Positions 58,501 through 64,000 of a stretch of 64,000 nucleotides of DNA are shown here, piece after piece. Location: contig SUXJ01000011.1 in assembly GCA_015061005.1 (NCBI GenBank), positions 1-64,000 on the forward strand, written 5' to 3'. The notes beneath the pieces are model-generated. The model saw only the letters and a program-made list of their open reading frames with translations, was not told where the DNA came from and did not search any database. Within the stretch, counting starts at the first letter, position 1. The number at the start of each line of letters is the position of its first letter. The DNA comes from Bacteroidales bacterium (GTDB taxonomy: Bacteria; Bacteroidota; Bacteroidia; Bacteroidales; Muribaculaceae). The position numbers were made by a program, and so were the translations under genes.

Positions 58501-59244
58501 ATGAACTCATTATTTAGAAATATACCTCCTGTAACCAAAAATTTATTGATAATCAATGTGCTGATATGGTTGGTATGCGCGTTGTTGCCGTCTTTCGGAG
58601 AATCAATGGATAGAAATTGTGGGTTACATTATTTTTTATCGCCTGATTTTAAAATATGGCAGCCGTTAACCTACATGTTCATGCATGCAAATTTCTCGCA
58701 TGTGTTTTTTAATATGTTTGGTGTGCTCATGTTTGGTGCAATGGTTGAACGTGTATTTGGCTCTGCAAGGTACCTGACCTTCTATCTATCGGCTGGCATT
58801 GGTGCCGCTTTGATTCAGTTGGTTGTATATTTCTTCATGATTAACCATTTGATTGCTCAATTACCCGGTGCAGATATTAATGCAATTGCGCAAGATGGTG
58901 CTAATCTTTTTGCGCAAGGGTTGAATTGGAGTGTAGAACCGTTGTCAACGCTAAATGCTCTCATAAACATACCGACTGTTGGGGCTTCGGGAGCTCTGTT
59001 TGGCGTGTTGCTCGCTTTTGCCATGTTGTTCCCGAATATGCCATTATACATCTTTTTCATCCCGGTTCCCGTAAAAGCAAAGTGGGTTGTTATTGGCTAT
59101 GGTGTTATGGAACTCTTCCTCGGTGTTACAGGCTTACAGAGTGGGGTGGCACATTTCGCTCACTTGGGCGGTATGATAAATGCTTTTGCTTTGATTTTAT
59201 ATTGGCGACATAAAGGAAAGATAAGTCGTGGACCGCTTTATTAA
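58501..59244 (+). CDS. Rhomboid family serine protease
   Basis: A 247-aa intramembrane protease with six or more hydrophobic helices. The catalytic Ser is in GASGALFGVL (about 161) and the His in VAHFAHLGGM (about 223). The HANFSHVFFNMFGVLMFG segment in helix 2 and WQPLTYMFMH are family hallmarks. It overlaps a second rhomboid gene, suggesting paired activity. Confidence 0.92.
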   Translation: MNSLFRNIPPVTKNLLIINVLIWLVCALLPSFGESMDRNCGLHYFLSPDFKIWQPLTYMFMHANFSHVFFNMFGVLMFGAMVERVFGSARYLTFYLSAGIGAALIQLVVYFFMINHLIAQLPGADINAIAQDGANLFAQGLNWSVEPLSTLNALINIPTVGASGALFGVLLAFAMLFPNMPLYIFFIPVPVKAKWVVIGYGVMELFLGVTGLQSGVAHFAHLGGMINAFALILYWRHKGKISRGPLY

Positions 59245-59953
59245 AACGTCGATTGGTGCCTTAATTATGGTCAACGTCGCAATGTTTGTGATGTTCCATT
59301 TATTAGTGGCTTTGTGTGGCGACAGTGCCGCATTATGGTTCGGAATCTCTGTGCCGAATATGTTCCCTTGGATTTGGACTCCGTTAACCTACATGTTTAG
59401 CCACGATTCCGCATGGGATTTAATTTTTGGAATGCTATGGCTCTATTTTTTTAGTAGAGTATTCATGGAAATTGGCACGGAGCGACAATTATTATTCTCC
59501 TATCTTCTTGGAGGACTTGGTGGCGCAATGGCTTATATTATGGCCGGGTTGTGTGGTATCATGTCGGGCTCGCTGTTGCTTGGCTCAAGCGCTGCGGCAC
59601 TTGGAATAATCACTTGCGCTGCATTTCGTGCACCCAGGATGCGTCTTGTTTTGCTGTTTTTCGGTGCGGTAGAATTTAGGTGGATAGCATCTGTCGCTGT
59701 CGGCTTAAGCATGTTGTCATTTGCCTCAGGCAACATTGGTGGTGGAATTGCTCACGTTGGCGGTGTCATTGGTGGTGTGTTGTCGTGGATAATTATTCGC
59801 CGACAATCTCGCTTCCGATTTGTTAAGCCTAAAACATTCAAGTCATCGGAAAAATCCTTAGATGAATTGCTTGATAAGGTGAAGCGTTCAGGTTATTCTT
59901 CGCTTTCGGCCGAGGAACGACGTAAACTTTTAGAATTTTCAAAAAAACTATGA
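59228..59953 (+). CDS. Second rhomboid family protein, variant active site
   Basis: A 241-aa rhomboid starting with GTG inside the previous gene. It has WIWTPLTYMFSHDSAWDLIFGMLWLYFF, the serine motif as GSSAAALG (family usually G-x-S-G, here G-S-S-A) and IAHVGGVIGG with the His. A C-terminal cytoplasmic tail ends SLSAEERRKLLEFSKKL. Ser and His remain, so it is probably active, perhaps with different specificity. It overlaps the EEP-family gene by 4 bp. Confidence 0.88.
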   Translation: MDRFIKTSIGALIMVNVAMFVMFHLLVALCGDSAALWFGISVPNMFPWIWTPLTYMFSHDSAWDLIFGMLWLYFFSRVFMEIGTERQLLFSYLLGGLGGAMAYIMAGLCGIMSGSLLLGSSAAALGIITCAAFRAPRMRLVLLFFGAVEFRWIASVAVGLSMLSFASGNIGGGIAHVGGVIGGVLSWIIIRRQSRFRFVKPKTFKSSEKSLDELLDKVKRSGYSSLSAEERRKLLEFSKKL

Positions 59954-61077
59954 GCAAAAACGGATTATTTAAATCATTGTGGAATCATTTGCGTTCTGCC
60001 GCTCTTGCCATTTGGATAGGAATCAATACGTTTGTGGCATCTGTAACAGTGTTTAGTGCGTATGCCGGCCATATCGATCAAGAGTATGTGCCTTTGGCTG
60101 GAATCGTTGGAATGACTTTCCCCCTTTGGTATGTTCTGTGTGTCGTTTTGCTGATTGTTAATCTTATTAAATGGAATTGGAAGTGGGTGACTATCGCTCC
60201 GGCAATGGCTTTGATTATTGCCTTTAAAGGATGGCTCACATTTTGGCCGATTAATTTCGGAAATAATGAAGTTTTACCCGATGAAGAATCCCGTGCATTC
60301 AAGGTCCTTAGCTATAATATTGTTAGCTTTGTCGATGAGGAGAAAAAAAGTACCCGAACATTTAATCGCACAATGCATTATATCCTCCATTCTGATGCCG
60401 ATATTGTCGCTCTTTTTGAATATGAGAATCAAGGTAAATTATCAAAATTTGTACCGCAAACGCAAATAGATTCTTTAAATCGGCTATATCCTTATTTTGC
60501 TAAAGGAGGACTGGGCACGGTAATGTATTCGAAACGACCGATTCTGCATATTATTCCGCCTAAAAATATTCATAGTCGCGGTTCTATGGAGGCCTTTAGA
60601 ACGAATGTGTGCGACCGTCCTATTACGGTTTTTGCTGTTCATTTAGAGTCAATAGGACTTGATGATAAAGACAAGAAACTTTATAGAGATTTGACTGATG
60701 ATGACAAAGATATTTCCTATTCTCAAGTCCGTACTCAGCTTATTGATAAGTTGTATTATGCGTTTCGCAATCGCTCAAAGCAAGCCAAAATGCTTCGCAG
60801 TTATGTTGAGCAATTAGGAGGCGATGCAGTCGTATGCGGTGACTTTAATGATGTACCGGGATGTCGCACCATTCGTATTCTGGAAGAAGCCGGTTTGCGC
60901 GATGCTTATTATGAGGTGGGTAATGGGGCTTGTCGCACATTTAATGCTCCTCGTTTCCCGTTCAGAATTGACCATGTTTTATGGCGTGGCGATTTTGAAG
61001 CGCGAAACATTGAACGTGGAGATGTTGCGTCCAGCGATCATTTCCCGATGTTGACCACGTTTGTTTGGAGTGATTAG
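59950..61077 (+). CDS. Membrane-anchored endonuclease/exonuclease/phosphatase protein
   Basis: A 375-aa protein with three N-terminal membrane helices (about 15-37, 45-70 and 79-98) followed by an EEP domain: FKVLSYNIVSF, ADIVALFEYENQG (metal Glu), TVFAVHLES, DAVVCGDFNDVPG (Asp-Asn) and SSDHFPMLTTF (catalytic Asp-His). The domain faces the periplasm or cytoplasm depending on topology. Substrate could be nucleic acid or a phosphoester lipid. It ends 4 bp into the convergent XRE gene. Confidence 0.85.
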   Translation: MSKNGLFKSLWNHLRSAALAIWIGINTFVASVTVFSAYAGHIDQEYVPLAGIVGMTFPLWYVLCVVLLIVNLIKWNWKWVTIAPAMALIIAFKGWLTFWPINFGNNEVLPDEESRAFKVLSYNIVSFVDEEKKSTRTFNRTMHYILHSDADIVALFEYENQGKLSKFVPQTQIDSLNRLYPYFAKGGLGTVMYSKRPILHIIPPKNIHSRGSMEAFRTNVCDRPITVFAVHLESIGLDDKDKKLYRDLTDDDKDISYSQVRTQLIDKLYYAFRNRSKQAKMLRSYVEQLGGDAVVCGDFNDVPGCRTIRILEEAGLRDAYYEVGNGACRTFNAPRFPFRIDHVLWRGDFEARNIERGDVASSDHFPMLTTFVWSD

Positions 61078-61613
61078 CGCGGAATGAACGACTGATACGA
61101 ATTGTCAGAATAAAACACCATTATATTTACGATGGATTTTGAGCCATCGGCCGGAATGATTACTCCGGGCTGCGGATCTTCATGGGGGAGAGATGATTCG
61201 CTTTGAACTTCGGTTGGAGTTTCTTCAACATCAAATAAAAGCGGCTCTTCCGAGTTGTCTAAGCCAAAAAGTCCGGCATCTTCCTCGTTTGCATTTTTTT
61301 TTAGAACGTTGTTTGATGCGCTCAAAGCGTTTATTGATGCGCCCTGTAGGGGTGTTTGACCCCCATTGAGAGGCTCTGAGAATTGAATATTTGCCGTCGT
61401 CTCCATCTGTCCCTCACCAAAAAGCAACCATAGCACGCTTAATTGCGGATATGCGTTGTGGATTTTTGCAATAACTTCATCAGAAATTTTTTTGTTTCGT
61501 CCACTGAGAATCTGTGATAGGGTAGGACGAGGTATTCCACACGTATCAGCAAACTGAGTGCTACCGATATGGTGTATTTCCATAAAGGATTTGAGTCGAT
61601 TTACAATATCCAT
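61074..61613 (-). CDS. XRE-type regulator with disordered C-terminus
   Basis: A 179-aa protein from ATG 61613. The HTH lies at residues 3-60 (VNRLKSFMEIHHIGSTQFADTCGIPRPTLSQILSGRNKKISDEVIAKIHNAYPQL); the rest is Ser/Glu-rich and probably disordered, ending in a short strand VNIMVFYSDNSYQSFIPR. Such proteins are common single-gene regulators in Bacteroidales. TAATTTTG (CAAAATTA, 61644-61651) and GTAAATA half-sites (61683-61732) lie upstream. Confidence 0.75.
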   Translation of the reverse strand: MDIVNRLKSFMEIHHIGSTQFADTCGIPRPTLSQILSGRNKKISDEVIAKIHNAYPQLSVLWLLFGEGQMETTANIQFSEPLNGGQTPLQGASINALSASNNVLKKNANEEDAGLFGLDNSEEPLLFDVEETPTEVQSESSLPHEDPQPGVIIPADGSKSIVNIMVFYSDNSYQSFIPR

Positions 61614-61682
61614 AGTGTTTACTTTTAGCAACTTTGTCGGTTGCAAAATTAAACAATAAAATTTAAATATCCAAATTTTGAT

Positions 61683-61732
61683 ATGTAAATAAATCATGTA
61701 GTTATTTACGTTTTGTTGTGTAAATGTAAATA
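61683..61732. promoter_or_regulatory. GTAAATA half-sites upstream of the XRE gene
   Basis: ATGTAAATA (61683), TTATTTAC (61702), TGTAAATG (61719) and TGTAAATA (61725) are clustered half-sites in both orientations. They suggest an operator, perhaps for the adjacent XRE regulator. Confidence 0.4.
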
Positions 61733-62412
61733 GATGGGTACGGAGTAGTAAAATCCTAATCAGAATATATTAAATAAGGAGTTGAGATGTCACTCATAAA
61801 ATACTGAATAGCAGTAGTATAGTTGTGGATATTTGTTTTAGAGTTGCGATCTGGACAGTCTTTTATATATAAATTAAATTTGTGATTTAGTTATTGCGCC
61901 TAATTTGTTGGTTAAAAGTATTTTATCGCATGTGTTAAATTGATTTAAATACAAGTTTATTACGCTTGTAAACATTACGGAGGGGTTGTGCTTAAAGTTT
62001 CTGATAGCAAAAAATACAGTGAGACTTGCAGAATTTACAAATACATTTTTGCTATCTGCATTAGTAAATTTACAATTCAAACAACAGATTTAATGCTTAA
62101 CATTTCACAATAAAAGCAAAAGCAAATTTTGATTTACAATTACATCAAGTAGATGCCATATAAACATAGTTTTCTATTTGAGTCTGAAATCCAACAGATA
62201 CTTGAATATAGAATTCAACTTGTAAATACTTAAAAATTAAATATTTAAGCAAATATTATTGCTAATAATATGGCATTTTATGCCCCTGAGAATTTAAAAT
62301 TCGAGTCATCAGTCGAGCAAATGAAAAAATATTGAAATCTCTGAGTTCTTTATAGCATGGGAAAATTTATCAATGATGTACGAAATAATATGATTTTAGC
62401 GTTAATAATAAG
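61733..62412. other. Long AT-rich intergenic region
   Basis: About 680 bp with no credible gene or RNA. It contains poly-A/T words but no clear promoter box except weak candidates near 62390. It separates the XRE gene from the TonB receptor. Confidence 0.5.
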
Positions 62413-64000
62413 ATGAAATTAAGATTACGCATTATTTCTACTATAGTATTGGTGGCTCTATTTGCTTTCGCATCAAATGCGCAAGTAAAAATTCATGGGA
62501 AAGTCACTCATGGCACCGGTTCGTTGTCAGAACCTTTAGAATTTGTTCAAGTATCCATTAAGGGTACTGCGATAGGTGCGTTTACGCAGATGGATGGAAG
62601 TTATTCACTCTCAGCGCCTAAAAATGACACTATTGTGGTCGTTTTCCATTGTATTGGGTATCATGATTCTACTCGTAAATTGATTGAGCCGGCAGATGAT
62701 GTTACTCTTAACGTTAAGATGTTGCCGTCAAACACGTTGGAGGAAGTGGAAATCACCGAATACAAAAAGCAAACAGATGGAATGCAAAAGATTGACTATA
62801 AGGCTTATGCATTGGCTGCTGATGCGTCAGGCGGTTCCGTTGAGTCTTTGCTGACTACTATGGCTGGCGTACATTCTTCAAATGAAATGAGTTCACAGTA
62901 TTCGGTGCGTGGGGGCAGTTATGATGAAAACTCTGTTTATATCAATGGTGTTGAGGTATATCGCCCTCAATTGGTCAGTTCAGGACAGCAGGAAGGATTA
63001 AGCGTTATTAATCCGGCACTGGTTGGATCTGTGAATTTTTCTACCGGCGGATTTTCTGCCGAATATGGCGATAGGATGAGTTCTGTGCTCGATATTACAT
63101 ATCGTCAGCCTGAATCATTGGAAGGACAAGTTGCTGCATCGCTAATGGGGGCTTCCGTTGCATTCGGTCAAGGGAATAAGCGTTTTTCTCAACTTCATGG
63201 CGTAAGGTACAAACGCAATAATTCTCTGTTATCGTCGCTTGAAACACGTGGTGAATATAACCCCAATTTCTTTGATTATCAAACGAATTTAAATTTCAGA
63301 TTAAATCAACACTGGAAGGTTTCAGCCATCGGCAATATTGCTATAAACAACTATGAGTTTACTCCGCAAACTCGTCAAACTAATTTTGGCACGTCAACAG
63401 ATGCCAAGCAATTTACGGTTTATTTTGATGGGCGAGAGAAAGACAGGTTTGAAACCTATTTTGGAGCGGCAATGGTAAACTTTCGACCATCAAAGGCATG
63501 TGATTTCACATTGTTGGCTTCCGGTTACTTCACTAACGAGTTGGTTAGTTATGATATTTCGGGTGAATATTGGCTTGATCAAGCCGGCAATTCATCAGTT
63601 GGTGGAGAACTTGGGGTAGGGCGATATAAGGAGCATGCAAGGAATCGTTTGCGTGCATCTGTGTTTACCCTTGCACTGCGCGGCAATACCGGAATAGGCG
63701 GACATAACTTGAGTTATGGTGTCAGTTTTAATAACGAAAAAATCCTTGACAGAGCTCGAGAATGGGAGGTACGTGATTCTGCGGGATATTCATTGCCGTT
63801 TGATCCGAATGCCGTGCGTGTTATCTATAACTATGCCTCAAAAAATGATTTGTCATCAATCAGGGTCTCTTTCTTCGCTCAAGATTCATGGCGATTGAAA
63901 TCCTCACTTGGATATTGGACCATTAACTATGGATTGCGTGCAAGTTATTGGGACTTTAATAAGGAATTTTTGATTTCACCTCGTGCATTAGTTTCATTTG
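62413..64000 (+). CDS. TonB-dependent receptor, N-terminal part (runs off the window)
   Basis: An open frame of at least 529 codons with a signal peptide ending SNAQ (about residue 24). A carboxypeptidase-regulatory-like domain follows (about 26-110, VKIHGKVTHGTGSLSEPLEFV... MDGSYSLSAPKNDTIVVVF). Then comes a plug domain (VESLLTTMAGVHSSNEMSSQYSVRGGSYDENSVYINGVEVYRP, FSTGGFSAEYGDRMSSVLDI) and the start of the beta-barrel. It imports a large substrate through the outer membrane using TonB energy. The 3' end lies beyond position 64000. Confidence 0.9.
   Translation, partial: MKLRLRIISTIVLVALFAFASNAQVKIHGKVTHGTGSLSEPLEFVQVSIKGTAIGAFTQMDGSYSLSAPKNDTIVVVFHCIGYHDSTRKLIEPADDVTLNVKMLPSNTLEEVEITEYKKQTDGMQKIDYKAYALAADASGGSVESLLTTMAGVHSSNEMSSQYSVRGGSYDENSVYINGVEVYRPQLVSSGQQEGLSVINPALVGSVNFSTGGFSAEYGDRMSSVLDITYRQPESLEGQVAASLMGASVAFGQGNKRFSQLHGVRYKRNNSLLSSLETRGEYNPNFFDYQTNLNFRLNQHWKVSAIGNIAINNYEFTPQTRQTNFGTSTDAKQFTVYFDGREKDRFETYFGAAMVNFRPSKACDFTLLASGYFTNELVSYDISGEYWLDQAGNSSVGGELGVGRYKEHARNRLRASVFTLALRGNTGIGGHNLSYGVSFNNEKILDRAREWEVRDSAGYSLPFDPNAVRVIYNYASKNDLSSIRVSFFAQDSWRLKSSLGYWTINYGLRASYWDFNKEFLISPRALVSF

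Noticed and set aside
1-64000. CRISPR arrays, rRNA genes and insertion sequences
   Set aside because: No regularly spaced repeats, rRNA sequence or transposase was found by reading the window.

Overview
The window looks like the chromosome of a gut-type Bacteroidales bacterium (Bacteroides / Muribaculaceae-like). This is judged from gene content (BamD, long-N-terminus Rho, single-chain glycyl-tRNA synthetase, LemA, carboxypeptidase-regulatory-domain TonB receptor) and from the many promoters with a TAnnTTTG -7 box. It holds one integrated prophage of about 31.5 kb (109-31610) followed by ordinary chromosome to the right edge, where a TonB-dependent receptor runs off the end.

The prophage sits in the 3' end of a tRNA-Phe(GAA) gene (31599-31671, minus). 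An 18-bp direct repeat (109-126 and 31593-31610) marks attL and attR. Integrase arm-type repeats (consensus TTGTGCCGACA) lie inside both ends, and the integrase gene (minus) lies next to attR. From left to right it carries: an XRE repressor divergent from an early operon (primase-helicase, DUF3127 ssDNA-binding protein, HNH-like protein); small regulatory ORFs; a late region (S49 head protease, scaffold-capsid fusion, structural protein, HigBA toxin-antitoxin, a putative frameshifted pair, small and large terminase, u-spanin, portal, DUF6712 adaptor, GH24 lysozyme, tail-completion-like proteins, holin-like protein); a moron region; then a tape-measure N-terminus cut off at 150 codons and fused to a remnant of another gene. 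No baseplate or fibre genes remain, so the prophage is probably defective.

The most unusual feature is a cassette present four times almost identically in the prophage (5.9, 23.8, 28.7 and 29.5 kb), with a divergent fifth version at 17.3 kb. Each has a Bacteroides promoter, a roughly 200-nt leader and a downstream gene set: a small membrane ORF (ORF1) coupled by ATGA overlap to an 87-aa ORF (ORF2). In each leader a 13-16 nt segment (A) near the transcription start recurs as its reverse complement (A') and again as a direct copy (A'') just before the ORF1 start codon. A second set (D, B, B') does the same, and an invariant C/C' helix ending in a U tract interlocks with A/A' as a pseudoknot. 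A, B, A', B' and A'' differ strongly between copies yet stay complementary within each copy, while the flanking sequence is nearly constant. This fits an RNA switch, or a trans-acting RNA regulator under selection for orthogonality. I do not recognise it as a described family.

The chromosomal part has: a minus-strand run (exonuclease, O-methyltransferase, aroQ, two glycosyltransferases, trmD, metK); a glyS-lemA-FKBP operon; an alpha/beta hydrolase and a lipoprotein; umuDC; a truncated DUF2075 helicase; rho with a long leader; rbfA and a LolC/E-type permease; pdxB, a membrane protein and purD; an RNA methyltransferase; then bamD, an omega-like subunit, aroE, comM, two rhomboids, an EEP-family protein, an XRE regulator and the TonB receptor. 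A host gene 1.1 kb outside attR (32775-33461) shares a nearly identical ~190-bp 3' end with a prophage moron (24815-25516), showing recent exchange between phage and host.
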